From assembly GCA_016710595.1 (NCBI GenBank), contig JADJVM010000008.1, forward strand, positions 620,001 through 684,000: DNA of 64,000 nucleotides. The letters are read 5' to 3'. Origin of the DNA: Niastella sp. (GTDB lineage: Bacteria; Bacteroidota; Bacteroidia; Chitinophagales; Chitinophagaceae). The notes under the pieces were generated by a model, which ran no database searches, was not told the origin of the DNA, and was given only the letters and a program-made list of their open reading frames with translations. The position numbers were made by a program, and so were the translations under genes. Position 1 is the first letter of the stretch. Each line of letters opens with the position of its first letter. Shown here in pieces: positions 1-9,284 of this stretch.

Positions 1-63
1 GCAGCAGAGTTTTTAAAAGGTAAAAAAGGAATTTACAAAATGGATGATGTACTGGGCATTTAA
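1..63 (+). CDS. dapB: C-terminal end of probable 4-hydroxy-tetrahydrodipicolinate reductase (partial)
   Basis: An open frame enters from the left edge and stops with TAA at 61-63, giving only 20 residues that end in KMDDVLGI. This tail matches the usual end of DapB, where a DMxDVLGL-like stretch closes the protein. DapB reduces dihydrodipicolinate with NAD(P)H in the diaminopimelate/lysine pathway in the cytoplasm. The assignment rests on that short tail alone, so another reductase-like protein is possible. The next gene converges on it from the other strand after 14 bases. Confidence 0.55.
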   Translation, partial: AAEFLKGKKGIYKMDDVLGI

Positions 64-77
64 CCAATATCTTTTAT

Positions 78-395
78 TTAGATTTTACTGAAGAAAAAGT
101 AATAGAGCTGTACGATAAACAGGATCACATTAAACCAAATGAGGAATTTTGGTGCTGCAATGGTTCTCTTCGCCAGCATCATGGGCAATGCGATAAGTAC
201 AAAAATAATATTGAACAATACCGCCGAATAACCCAGGATAATTAAGGTACTTTCTAAGGGTTGAAAACTGATTACATTTTTAAACGGGCCACCTTGTTCT
301 AAATTTATTTTTCGGCCACGTTCCACCAGCCTTAAGATAACCGCTGCAATAAAACAGAGGTTACAGATAAATACAAATTTTGAAAAAAAGCGCAT
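78..395 (-). CDS. Small hydrophobic membrane protein, function unknown
   Basis: A 105-residue protein with three hydrophobic stretches: about residues 5-22, 50-73 and 83-102. The short loops between them carry charged residues (ERGRKINLE, AKRTIAAPK). It starts six bases after the rseP stop on the same strand, so it is probably the distal gene of a dxr-rseP operon. I do not recognise a named family; such small membrane proteins commonly follow rseP-type genes in Bacteroidota. No catalytic motif is visible. Confidence 0.6.
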   Translation of the reverse strand: MRFFSKFVFICNLCFIAAVILRLVERGRKINLEQGGPFKNVISFQPLESTLIILGYSAVLFNIIFVLIALPMMLAKRTIAAPKFLIWFNVILFIVQLYYFFFSKI

Positions 396-401
396 GGTAA
401 T

Positions 402-1799
402 TTATTTTCCTTTGCCCCATCCAAACCAATCGTTTCCGTTGGCATATAACATCAATGCCAGTAAAATAATCATCCCGACTACCTGGGCATATTCTAAAAA
501 TTTATCGCTGGGCTTACGGCCGGTGATCATTTCTACCAATGTAAATAAAACATGGCCGCCATCTAATGCCGGTATGGGCAACAAATTCATAAATGCCAGT
601 ACAATAGAAAAGAATGCAGTGATGCTCCAGAACTGGTGCCAGTTCCACTCATCACCCGAAAATACAGAGCCCATAGCTTTGAACCCACCGACTGCTTTAT
701 ATGATTCGGTGCTGGGAGAAAGAATTAAAATGAACTGGTCCACATAATCTTTAAGCGATGTGATGGCTAATTTAAACCCGGCGGGAAATGAGTTGAATAA
801 ATTATAAGAAGTGTGTTCGTATTTGAATAATTTCAGGCTGTCGTATTGCGGAAAAGATAATAAAGTAGGCCCCATTTTACCATCATCATTCAAATGTACC
901 GGTAAATTAATCAGGCTGCCTTTACGATCTACGGTAAGGTTTACGGTTTCATTTTTATGGCTGTCAAAATAAGTAGCTGCTTCATCTAAAAACTGTACTG
1001 GAACTGAATCTACTTTTACAATTTTATCCCAGTATTGTAAATGTGCCCTGGCGGCGGGTGTGGTATCTTTTGCATCAAATTCGCCCATGATGGCCGGGAT
1101 ACGAGGTAAAAACATGGATCCTTTTGCACGTTTTTTTTCTACCAATGCGCCAATTAAGCGCCGTGGAATTTCTAAGCTGGTATCTTTACCATTACGCACA
1201 ATGTCAACAGAACCACCACCACTCAAAAGAATTTTTTTACCGGCATCTTCAAAATAATGGATGCTATCGCCATTTACAGATAAGAGTTTATCGCCATTGC
1301 GTAAGCCAATGTCGTACATCACAGAATCGGTGATCCAAATACCATTTTTAATGGATGAATTGATGATACGGTCCTGGCCCCATACCCATAATATCATGGC
1401 ATAAATAAAAAAAGCGAGGAGTACATTTACGGTTACGCCGCCCAGCATTATGATAAGCCTTTGCCAGGCCGGCTTACTGCGAAACTCAAATGGCTGGGGT
1501 GGCAATTTCAATTGATCTTTATCCATACTCTCATCAATCATCCCGGCAATTTTTACATAGCCGCCAAGCGGTAACCAACCAATGCCATACACGGTTTCAC
1601 CAATTTTCTTTTTAAAAATAGAAAACCAGGGATCGAAGAACAGGTAAAATTTTTCTACCCGGCATTTGAACCATTTGGCTGTAATAAAATGGCCAAACTC
1701 GTGAAGTACTACCAGTATTGAAAGTGAGAGCAGCAATTGGGCTACTTTAAGCCCTACACTACTCCAGTTGATTGCTAATAAAGTATCTGATAAAAACAT
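402..1799 (-). CDS. rseP: RseP-family site-2 zinc metalloprotease
   Basis: Membrane-embedded zinc protease that makes the second, intramembrane cut in regulated proteolysis (anti-sigma factor, signal-peptide remnants). The 465 residues carry the HEFGH zinc site at 33-37 inside the first membrane segment. A PDZ-like middle region follows, then the NLLPIPALDGG motif near 405-415, which supplies the third zinc ligand, and a C-terminal membrane helix. Length and motif order match the family. It lies 121 bases downstream of dxr on the same strand, a pairing often seen in bacteria. Confidence 0.95.
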   Translation of the reverse strand: MFLSDTLLAINWSSVGLKVAQLLLSLSILVVLHEFGHFITAKWFKCRVEKFYLFFDPWFSIFKKKIGETVYGIGWLPLGGYVKIAGMIDESMDKDQLKLPPQPFEFRSKPAWQRLIIMLGGVTVNVLLAFFIYAMILWVWGQDRIINSSIKNGIWITDSVMYDIGLRNGDKLLSVNGDSIHYFEDAGKKILLSGGGSVDIVRNGKDTSLEIPRRLIGALVEKKRAKGSMFLPRIPAIMGEFDAKDTTPAARAHLQYWDKIVKVDSVPVQFLDEAATYFDSHKNETVNLTVDRKGSLINLPVHLNDDGKMGPTLLSFPQYDSLKLFKYEHTSYNLFNSFPAGFKLAITSLKDYVDQFILILSPSTESYKAVGGFKAMGSVFSGDEWNWHQFWSITAFFSIVLAFMNLLPIPALDGGHVLFTLVEMITGRKPSDKFLEYAQVVGMIILLALMLYANGNDWFGWGKGK

Positions 1800-1920
1800 C
1801 GGGGTATAAATAAATTGGGTTTATGATAAAGTGCCGGGCCGTGTTGCCACATGCATTGCAGTACAAGAGTGCGACGCAACGGTGATGCTATGAAAATCGG
1901 CTGCCGGGACCATCTATGTT

Positions 1921-3081
1921 TTAAAGTTTTAATAAAGAAGCGGCGAAGTTACGTGCCTCACCATCACTGTCAAAATATTCCTCTAAAGAAGGGTTTTTAA
2001 TAAAGTTAATTTTTTGCATTGTTTTTTCCACCACTGCCGTGATGTCCAGGAAACCGATACGGTTTTTTAAAAATGCCCATACAGCTATTTCATTGGCTGC
2101 ATTTAAAATGCAGGGCATATTGCCGCCGTTATTTAAAGCTTCAATTGCGAGGCCCAGGTTCCTAAATGTTTTATAATCGGGTTCTTCAAAACTTAGGTTG
2201 GGGTATTTGCGGAAATTAAATCTTTCAAATGTATTTTTTAGCCTGTTGGGAAAGCCGAGTGCATACTGGATTGGGAGTTTCATATCGGGCAGGCCCATTT
2301 GGGCTTTCATGCTGCCATCGGCAAACTGCACCATACTATGAATTACACTTTGCGGGTGAATGATTACTTCTATTTGTGAAGGTTCCAGGTTAAAGAGCCA
2401 TTTGGCTTCAATCATTTCTAACCCTTTATTCATAAGTGTTGCCGAGTCAACAGAAATTTTTGCACCCATGCTCCAATTGGGGTGTTGCAGGGCATGGTCT
2501 CGTTTTACATTTACCAGAAAGTTAGGTTTTTTCCCCAGGAAAGGGCCGCCGCTTGCTGTAAGGATTATTTTCTCGATGGGGTTGCGGGCCTCGCCTACCA
2601 GGCATTGAAAAATAGCGGAGTGCTCACTATCTACCGGAATGATGGGCGCTTTATTTTCTACGGCCAGTTGCATTACCACATCACCGGCTACTACCAGGGT
2701 TTCTTTATTGGCTAAGGCAATAATTTTACCTTTTGCAACTGCTTTAAGGGTAGGTTTTAATCCTGCAAAGCCTACAATAGCAGCCAGCATAATTTCATAA
2801 TCATCTCTTTCGGCAGCATCTTCTATTGCCTGGTTTCCTGCCTGTACCAGCACAGGAGTATTTGATAATGCCTCTTTTAATTTTTCGTAGCGGCTTTCAT
2901 CGCCAATAATTGCCACGGCAGGGTTAAACTCCAATGCCTGTTTGGCCAGTAATTCGTCGTTTGTTTGTGCTGTTAATACGATTACCTCAAACATACCGGG
3001 ATGTTCACGAACCACATTGAGCGCCTGTGTACCAATAGAACCTGTGCTGCCAAAAAGGGCTATTCTTTTTTTTGAACTCAT
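1921..3081 (-). CDS. dxr: 1-deoxy-D-xylulose 5-phosphate reductoisomerase
   Basis: Cytoplasmic enzyme that converts DXP to MEP with NADPH and a divalent metal, the committed step of the non-mevalonate isoprenoid pathway. The 386 residues start with the NADPH-binding GSTGSIG at 11-17. They include VDSEHSAIFQCL and GPFLGK substrate/metal-site stretches and the highly conserved SVDSATLMNKGLEMIEA segment. The length is normal for the family. The ATG is directly followed by MSSKKRIALFG, so the start looks right. It probably heads a dxr-rseP-small-membrane-protein transcript. Confidence 0.97.
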   Translation of the reverse strand: MSSKKRIALFGSTGSIGTQALNVVREHPGMFEVIVLTAQTNDELLAKQALEFNPAVAIIGDESRYEKLKEALSNTPVLVQAGNQAIEDAAERDDYEIMLAAIVGFAGLKPTLKAVAKGKIIALANKETLVVAGDVVMQLAVENKAPIIPVDSEHSAIFQCLVGEARNPIEKIILTASGGPFLGKKPNFLVNVKRDHALQHPNWSMGAKISVDSATLMNKGLEMIEAKWLFNLEPSQIEVIIHPQSVIHSMVQFADGSMKAQMGLPDMKLPIQYALGFPNRLKNTFERFNFRKYPNLSFEEPDYKTFRNLGLAIEALNNGGNMPCILNAANEIAVWAFLKNRIGFLDITAVVEKTMQKINFIKNPSLEEYFDSDGEARNFAASLLKL

Positions 3082-3439
3082 AGCTTTTTCAATACGGGTA
3101 AAGATAATAGAAAATAAGCCTCTGCCCTTAACCTAATTATAAAGATTTTGTGATATTTCTATATGAGATATTTGTAATTTTTAAGATGGGGGGATGGAAT
3201 AGGATGTTATACTGGGAGTGCTGCTGAAGCATTTTTACTCCATTCTCCAGCTTCCTCTGTTTTAATTTCAGATTTTGATAAAATTCTTAAAATTCAAATC
3301 TACAATAAAAATAAAATATATTTTTTGCGTCGCCTTTTGACGAAAGTTTTGGATATTGGTTTTATTTCTATGGTTATCCTACACAGTGAATTTTGATTTT
3401 ATGGAGTTCTCCTTTGGTGAAGGTTAATTTTTTCATACT

Positions 3440-3470
3440 CAAAAAAAATTAAGATCCTATCTTAATTTTG
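3440..3470 (-). terminator. Rho-independent terminator after the HNH gene
   Basis: On the minus strand, immediately after the HNH gene stop, an AATTAAGAT/ATCTTAATT stem with a 2-3 base loop runs into a T8 tract. The rest of the 390-base gap up to dxr (3082-3471) is AT-rich, and I see no gene in it. Confidence 0.75.
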
Positions 3471-3471
3471 G

Positions 3472-4245
3472 TTAGTGCTTAAATCTAACTTCGTTGTGAT
3501 ACATTAGAAATTCTTTATTGGGAAGAAATCTTGAAGGCAAAATAATATCTTTATTATCGTATTTGAGAAAATAATCTTCAATTGATTTAGATTTTTTTTG
3601 TTTCAATAAAAGTGAAGAAACTTTTATTTTGAAATTTGTTGTAATCGTTAATAATCCAGCTTCAAATGCTTTATCATGAAGTGCATTAATGGCAATACCA
3701 TTTTGTGGATTCAACCTATTTTTTTCATCAACACTCCAAGGTTTAATATGTCCTGCAATTAAAAATTCAGGTTGTTGGATCCCTGTTATACAACAAGTAT
3801 TGTTGTAAGATGCTAAAATGGAACTTCTAAAAAAAGATTGATTGACCCTTGCTTTTATAACTTGTTCTCTTGTCTTACCTTCTTTCGGCAGTTCAATTTC
3901 TGGGATATTATTTAATTTTTCAACAGAAGTATTTTCAATTTTGGCAAGAAGTTTTTCACTTTCAAAAGGTAACTCATCCCAATGATTAAAAAACTCTTTC
4001 CAAATTTCTTTGTCTAAATTGCTTGCATTGGATGCGCCTTTAATTCCTCTTGCCTTTAGGCTTGGGTCAAGACTTGCAAAATTTACAAGTTTGTATGCAA
4101 CAGAACTGGGCGTTCTTGCTATAAGATTTCCAAGATTTATTACTTCAGAATTTAGCCTATGTAATCTACCAAATGGAAGTTTGCAATAAAGATTTATGGC
4201 TAAAATTAATTCTTCTCTTGTCCAAAGCTTTTGTCCTTCTTTCAT
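3472..4245 (-). CDS. HNH endonuclease, putative restriction-type
   Basis: A 257-residue protein with an HNH nuclease domain at about 141-210. CC at 151-152 lies near AGHIKPW (His 166), followed by NPQNGIAINALHDKAF with Asn 182 and His 190 as likely metal/catalytic residues. The arrangement matches the HNH_2 group of putative restriction endonucleases. The N-terminal 130 residues (WTREELILAINLY and on) resemble the helical, probably DNA-binding part of that group. No methyltransferase is beside it. It stands alone between core genes with its own terminator, which suggests an inserted defence-type gene. The target is unknown. Confidence 0.8.
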   Translation of the reverse strand: MKEGQKLWTREELILAINLYCKLPFGRLHRLNSEVINLGNLIARTPSSVAYKLVNFASLDPSLKARGIKGASNASNLDKEIWKEFFNHWDELPFESEKLLAKIENTSVEKLNNIPEIELPKEGKTREQVIKARVNQSFFRSSILASYNNTCCITGIQQPEFLIAGHIKPWSVDEKNRLNPQNGIAINALHDKAFEAGLLTITTNFKIKVSSLLLKQKKSKSIEDYFLKYDNKDIILPSRFLPNKEFLMYHNEVRFKH

Positions 4246-4342
4246 TCATTATCATTTTTTTTTGCATCACAAATTCAACCACAGAATAAACTAGCATCAC
4301 ATTCATTCCATCATTTTATCCATCCCTCCCACCCCATCCTAA

Positions 4343-5974
4343 TCACACCTGGAACACCCCAATTTTAAATTCGGCGATATCTTTTTGCTGATCGGCTGCT
4401 ATTAATGCTTCTGAAATATGCTGGCGGGTGCTTGCCGGATCAATAATAGCATCTACCCAAAGACGGGCTGCTGCATAGTAAGGCGTGGTTTGCCTTTGAT
4501 AAGATTCCATAATCTTTTTAAGTATTTCTTTTTCTTCTTCTTCAGAAACTTGTTTTCCTTTTGCCTTCATACCGCCTACCTGTATTTGAACCATTGTTTT
4601 AGCAGCCTGCTCGCCACCCATTACAGCAATTTTTGCAGTAGGCCAGGCATAAATAAACCTGGGATCATAGGCTTTACCGCACATGGCATAATTTCCGGCA
4701 CCATAACTGTTACCGGTAATAATCGTAATTTTTGGAACTACAGAATTGGCTACTGCATTCACTAATTTGGCACCATCTTTTATAATACCGGCATGTTCAC
4801 TCCTGCTACCTACCATAAATCCGGTTACATCCTGTAAAAAAACGAGCGGTATTTTCTTTTGATTGCAGTTTAAAATAAACCGAGCTGCTTTATCTGCGCT
4901 ATCATTATATATAACACCGCCCAGTTGCATCTCGCCTTTTTTACTTTTTACAATTAAGCGCTGGTTGGCTACAATGCCCACGGCCCAGCCTTCTATACGG
5001 GCATACCCACAAAGGATTGTTTTTCCATACTCTTTTTTAAATTCATCTAAACTGTCTTTATCTACAATGCAATTAATAATATCGAGTACATCATAGGGTT
5101 TGGTATTTTCACCGCTCATGATGCCATAAATATTTTCGATGGGCAATGCCGGTTTTACGGCTGCTATACGGCTAAACCCTGCCGATGCAGGTTTTGCTAA
5201 TTTGGATATAATCTTCTTTACCTGGTCTAAACATTCTTCTTCTGTTTTACATTTATAATCTGCAATACCTGAGATGGCATTATGGGTTTCTGCACCACCC
5301 AGTGTTTCTGCATCTATATCTTCGCCAATGGCCGCTTTCACTAAATAAGGGCCGGCTAAAAATATAGAACCATTCCCTTCTACCATCAGGGTTTCATCAC
5401 TCATGATGGGTAAGTAAGCGCCGCCCGCAACACAGGCACCTGTTACAGCGGCTATTTGTGTAATACCCATGGCGCTCATCCTGGCATTGTTTCTAAAAAT
5501 GCGGCCAAAATGTTCTTTATCAGGAAAGATTTCATCTTGCATGGGCAAGTACACACCGGCGCTATCAACAATATAGATCACTGGCAACATATTTTCCATG
5601 GCTATTTCCTGCATGCGCAGGTTTTTTTTGCCGGTTATGGGGAACCAGGCGCCGGCTTTTACGGTTTGATCATTGGCAATAATCATACATTGCCTGCCAC
5701 TCACCCAACCCAATCCGCTTACGGTGCCTGCTGCCGGGCAACCACCATGTTCGGCATACATTTCAAAACCTGCAAATGCACCGAGTTCTGTAAAAGGTTT
5801 CCCTTCGTCGCAGAGATAGGCAATTCGTTCACGGGCCGTGAGTTTATGCCTCTCTTTTTGTTTGGCGATAGCTTTAGCACCACCTCCCTGGTATATGATT
5901 TCTAAATGCTTTTTTACTTTGCTCCAGGCCATTTTCATGGCATCTTCATTCTTATTAAAATTAATATCTGTCAT
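4343..5974 (-). CDS. Acyl-CoA carboxylase carboxyltransferase (beta) subunit, methylcrotonyl-CoA type
   Basis: Carboxyltransferase of a biotin-dependent acyl-CoA carboxylase, moving CO2 from carboxybiotin to an acyl-CoA. The 543 residues contain two crotonase-like halves. The first has KLTARERIAYL, GTVSGLGWV and the GGAYLPIMSDE motif. The second has VFLQDVTGFMVGSRSEHAG, GNSYGAGNYAMCGKAYDPRF and AVMGGEQAAK. GSIFLAGPYLVKAAIGE and the overall length resemble the 3-methylcrotonyl-CoA carboxylase beta chain (leucine breakdown) more than the propionyl-CoA type; substrate choice is inference. No biotin-carrying alpha subunit is in the window. Confidence 0.9.
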   Translation of the reverse strand: MTDINFNKNEDAMKMAWSKVKKHLEIIYQGGGAKAIAKQKERHKLTARERIAYLCDEGKPFTELGAFAGFEMYAEHGGCPAAGTVSGLGWVSGRQCMIIANDQTVKAGAWFPITGKKNLRMQEIAMENMLPVIYIVDSAGVYLPMQDEIFPDKEHFGRIFRNNARMSAMGITQIAAVTGACVAGGAYLPIMSDETLMVEGNGSIFLAGPYLVKAAIGEDIDAETLGGAETHNAISGIADYKCKTEEECLDQVKKIISKLAKPASAGFSRIAAVKPALPIENIYGIMSGENTKPYDVLDIINCIVDKDSLDEFKKEYGKTILCGYARIEGWAVGIVANQRLIVKSKKGEMQLGGVIYNDSADKAARFILNCNQKKIPLVFLQDVTGFMVGSRSEHAGIIKDGAKLVNAVANSVVPKITIITGNSYGAGNYAMCGKAYDPRFIYAWPTAKIAVMGGEQAAKTMVQIQVGGMKAKGKQVSEEEEKEILKKIMESYQRQTTPYYAAARLWVDAIIDPASTRQHISEALIAADQQKDIAEFKIGVFQV

Positions 5975-6070
5975 ATAAATATTCTTTTACAATCTGCGGC
6001 AAGTTAACAATAGTTGACCGTACCTAAAATAAATTGGAAAAGAAGATTTAGGAACAAGCTGCCCATTTTG

Positions 6071-6109
6071 TAAAATAAAAAAAAGGATTGCCTAAAAAGC
6101 AACCCTTTG
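6071..6109 (-). terminator. Rho-independent terminator
   Basis: On the minus strand, about 35 bases after the stop of the repeat-containing T9SS protein gene, AAAGGGTTGC pairs with GCAATCCTTT around a 7-base loop and is followed by a T8 run. Confidence 0.75.
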
Positions 6110-6142
6110 TGGAATACTTCCACATGAAAAAGAAGATATTCA

Positions 6143-7066
6143 TTAATTTTTTAAAAAGCGGTAAACAAAAGGCTGATTATTAATTATAAATTGAAGTGTA
6201 TAAATTCCGGCTGGTAAATGATTAACGGGCAATGCATTGCTGTTGCCTGTTTCTAAAACTGTTTGCATGATGAGCCTTCCATTCGCATCCTGTATAGTAG
6301 CTTTCAACTGTTTTATGTTAGCCATTACAGGAATGTTTACATATAATTTTTCAGCAGTAGGATTTGGATAAATGGCGATAGAAATATCACCTGTATTTTT
6401 AAGTAAACAGATATTACTGTAAGTAATGCTGCCGTCCCGATCGACTATTTTCAAACGATAAAAATTATTTCCTATCCATGGATTATGAACAGTAAAAGAA
6501 TAGGAAGCGCCTAAACCATTAGCGGCTTTCGCATATTGCCATCCTACCGTACTAAAATCAATTCCATTTGCGGAGCGCTGTACTTCAAAAAAATGAGTAT
6601 TGATTTCTGCACTGGTTACCCAACTTACCAGGTGTGCATTACCGGCCTGAGTTGCTGTAAAACTGAGTAGTGTTACAGGCAAAGGAATAAGTGCTGTAAC
6701 AATGGCGTGCCACCCATCGCCCACACCACCAAAATAAATATTATTGGGTAATGCCGAATTTCCAAATGCCGAATAACCATCTCCTATGCCTCCCAAAAAG
6801 ATCATGTTGGGCGTAACGATATTGGCTTGTGATGCATAACCATCACCAATTCCTCCATAAAAGATGGTATTTGAAAAAACAGCATTCGTTTGTGATACAA
6901 AACCATCTCCACTACCACCATAAAAAATAGTATTGGGGGTAATGATATTTACCGCAGATGTAAACCCATCACCGGAGCCCCCATAAAAAATCGTATTATT
7001 GGGTGGCTGGGCATGCGTTGCACCTGCCAAAAGAATAATAAAGTATAATAAGAAGTATTTCTTCAT
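6143..7066 (-). CDS. Secreted protein with five 21-residue repeats and a T9SS sorting domain
   Basis: A 307-residue protein with a signal peptide (MKKYFLLYFIILLAGATHAQ). Five perfectly spaced 21-residue repeats follow, each opening with N-x-I-F/Y-x-GG-x-GDG-aromatic. A central beta-rich domain (VTLLSFTATQAGNAHLVSWVT) comes next. The C-terminal type A T9SS sorting domain begins around IAIYPNPTAEKLYVNI. It should cross the outer membrane through the type IX system and be released or anchored on the surface. The role of the repeats is unknown; GDG-containing loops could bind calcium. It is followed by a strong terminator. Confidence 0.85.
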   Translation of the reverse strand: MKKYFLLYFIILLAGATHAQPPNNTIFYGGSGDGFTSAVNIITPNTIFYGGSGDGFVSQTNAVFSNTIFYGGIGDGYASQANIVTPNMIFLGGIGDGYSAFGNSALPNNIYFGGVGDGWHAIVTALIPLPVTLLSFTATQAGNAHLVSWVTSAEINTHFFEVQRSANGIDFSTVGWQYAKAANGLGASYSFTVHNPWIGNNFYRLKIVDRDGSITYSNICLLKNTGDISIAIYPNPTAEKLYVNIPVMANIKQLKATIQDANGRLIMQTVLETGNSNALPVNHLPAGIYTLQFIINNQPFVYRFLKN

Positions 7067-7173
7067 TTCAAGCTATTTAAGGATCGCCTTTTTCTCAATA
7101 AAATTTGTTGCCACTATTCAAACTGTGAAGCCGATATAAAAATCGGGTATGCGAAAAAAATTGCTACTGCAAT

Positions 7174-8565
7174 TTATTCAGCTGTACGTACACCTCGTCC
7201 GCCTATATCAACAGAAGAATAACTTATATATAGCACGCCCCCACTACGATTGCACATCTGTAAATAAAAATTGGGAGATGCAAATGACCCACCTCTTATG
7301 ATCATTGAATAATCATTCGTCAAACTGGGCCATGTTGGAGTATTTGCATTACTTTGAGCATCTAACACTCCATCGCCATGGTTGCCGGTAAACGTACTAC
7401 CATTATTATTTGCACAAACAGTAAGTTCTAAGGCATTTCCACTCATTTCCATTACACCATAAAAGCTGGCACCGCTTTGGGTTCTATCACTAGTTGCTGT
7501 AGCAAGTGCTCCACAGCGCATAGGTGTATAAGGGCCACCAGTTAAATAATTGGCATTGCCATTCAACCAGGTCTCATTATTGGCGCCAATATTAGTACCA
7601 CCAGAAATTACAGTCAGCGTTGTATTACCCCATGCATATTCAAGCGGTGATGGTGTATTGTTGGCTCCCCGGCAAGCTTTTTCATATTCAAATTCTGTCA
7701 TGGGGCGCATAGCTGCCCAGTCTAACCATGACAGGCTATTGAGTGGGGTGATGCCCACGGCTGCTCTTTCGGGAAATGTAATAACCATGTTTGGAACTGA
7801 TCCCGTAGCGCCAATTGAATTTATTGCATTGGCGCTTGTTTGATCTAATGTATTTAAAAAGTCAAGATATTGCTGATTGCTAAATTCATATTTCATTATC
7901 CAATAACTTTTAAAACCTTTTGGATATGCTGCTGGTATGGTTGGCAAAGAAGTAAAATAATAATCAGCGTATAATTGCCCCGATGCAGTACCACAGGTTA
8001 TCTCATTTTCACTGGTAACAGGAAACCAGCTACCACTGGCGCCATCTTTAAAATGATAAGATTCTAATGAAGCATTGCCCAGGTTAAATGCCCCTTGTGG
8101 AATGTTTACCATTTCTACTGCATATACCCTTATTTCTACTTTCTCATTATCTAAAACGCCATCGTTGCCATAATTCCATCGCAATGTGGCATTGTTATAA
8201 TTTACATCACCCATTCCATTGGCACTGGGATATACAAAAGCACCTTTACCATCGGCAGCAGGTTTTACAACACTCCCGGCGGGAGAAACCTGGCCGCTTA
8301 TATTTAATGTAGCATGCAGCCACACAGATGTACTTTGCTTACGGTATTTTATAAACAACCAGCACCCGTCATAATTAGATTCATTGGTACTGGTACGCCA
8401 GCTATTCTTCCAGCTTATACTAAACTGCACATCGGAATAATGCGTATTTAACGGGCCGGATGTATTTTGATTGATGAGCGACACATTGGTTACTACTACA
8501 TCATTGGCAATAGCCATGCTGGTGATGCTTACCAGGGAAATAAAAAATAAAAATACTTTTTTCAT
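7174..8565 (-). CDS. Secreted SUMF1/formylglycine-generating-enzyme-like domain protein
   Basis: I place the start at 8565, where MKKVFLFFISLVSITSMAIA forms a signal peptide. The longer frame to 8670 runs into the upstream regulator gene. About 463 residues: an N-terminal beta-rich half followed by a FGE-sulfatase/C-type-lectin-like domain. Landmarks are KYEFSNQQYLDFLN, MTEFEYEKACRG, ASFYGVMEMSGNALE and MIIRGGSFASP. True formylglycine-generating enzymes oxidise a sulfatase cysteine, but many secreted relatives in Bacteroidota have no sulfatase partner and an unknown role, often linked to gliding or surface structures. No T9SS tail is visible. Confidence 0.8.
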   Translation of the reverse strand: MKKVFLFFISLVSITSMAIANDVVVTNVSLINQNTSGPLNTHYSDVQFSISWKNSWRTSTNESNYDGCWLFIKYRKQSTSVWLHATLNISGQVSPAGSVVKPAADGKGAFVYPSANGMGDVNYNNATLRWNYGNDGVLDNEKVEIRVYAVEMVNIPQGAFNLGNASLESYHFKDGASGSWFPVTSENEITCGTASGQLYADYYFTSLPTIPAAYPKGFKSYWIMKYEFSNQQYLDFLNTLDQTSANAINSIGATGSVPNMVITFPERAAVGITPLNSLSWLDWAAMRPMTEFEYEKACRGANNTPSPLEYAWGNTTLTVISGGTNIGANNETWLNGNANYLTGGPYTPMRCGALATATSDRTQSGASFYGVMEMSGNALELTVCANNNGSTFTGNHGDGVLDAQSNANTPTWPSLTNDYSMIIRGGSFASPNFYLQMCNRSGGVLYISYSSVDIGGRGVRTAE

Positions 8566-8633
8566 GCGGTTGATAATTTTGTAAGACAAAGATATCTGCC
8601 GCATGATCCTTAAAAATACCTGCCATAAGGTAT

Positions 8634-9284
8634 TTATTTGCTTTTGAGCACACCGTTTTCGTAAGCCCATTTTACCAGCGAAAGTACATTGCTGGTACCC
8701 GTTTTACGAAGTATGTTTTTTCGATGTGTTTCCACTGTAAGTAAAGAGATGTTCAACTCTTCGGCGATCTGCTTATTTGAATATCCATTTTCGATGAGTG
8801 CAATTAATTGCCGCTCCCGGTTGGTGATATTTACTTTGGTGACTTCCTTTTTTTGATTTGATAATTTTTCAAGTTCCTGCAAAACTTCAGGGTGAAAATA
8901 AATGCCGCCCTCATACACTTTTTCAATGGCTGCCGCCAGTTCTGTTGCGTTTGTTTGTTTTAACAAATATCCGGCGATATCGGCATCCTCTATCATATCA
9001 TGTACTACCTGCCCCTGGCCACTCATACTTAGCGCAATAATCTTAATACCTGGATATTGCTGGCTCACCAATTTTGCCAATTCATTTCCACCCATTTCCG
9101 GCATCATTACATCTGTAAGTAAAATATCAATTTCAAACTGGGGTATTAGCTGTAGTATTTCCTGGCCACTGTTGGCTGATGTAACAATTTTTAAGTTGGG
9201 ATGATTTTGTAGCAGGGCCACCAATCCGTCAATGATTATTTGATGATCATCTACGATCGCAATATGTATTTTATTTTTTTTCAT
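8634..9284 (-). CDS. NarL/FixJ-family response regulator
   Basis: DNA-binding response regulator of about 216 residues. The start at 9284 (MKKNKIHIAIVDDHQIIIDG) overlaps the end of the kinase gene by 14 bases, so the two are probably translationally coupled; the longer frame to 9365 reads through kinase sequence. The receiver domain has the acidic pair VDDH and a phospho-acceptor Asp in LLTDVMMPE. The C-terminal LuxR-type helix-turn-helix reads TNRERQLIALIENGYSNKQI and continues with ISLLTVETHRKNIL. Its targets are not evident. Confidence 0.93.
   Translation of the reverse strand: MKKNKIHIAIVDDHQIIIDGLVALLQNHPNLKIVTSANSGQEILQLIPQFEIDILLTDVMMPEMGGNELAKLVSQQYPGIKIIALSMSGQGQVVHDMIEDADIAGYLLKQTNATELAAAIEKVYEGGIYFHPEVLQELEKLSNQKKEVTKVNITNRERQLIALIENGYSNKQIAEELNISLLTVETHRKNILRKTGTSNVLSLVKWAYENGVLKSK

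Noticed and set aside
2360..2715. Plus-strand frames inside dxr
   Set aside because: Shadows of the well-supported dxr gene in other frames.
8566..8670. Longer N-terminus of the SUMF1-like protein
   Set aside because: The extra 35 codons overlap the response-regulator gene and precede a perfect signal peptide at 8565.
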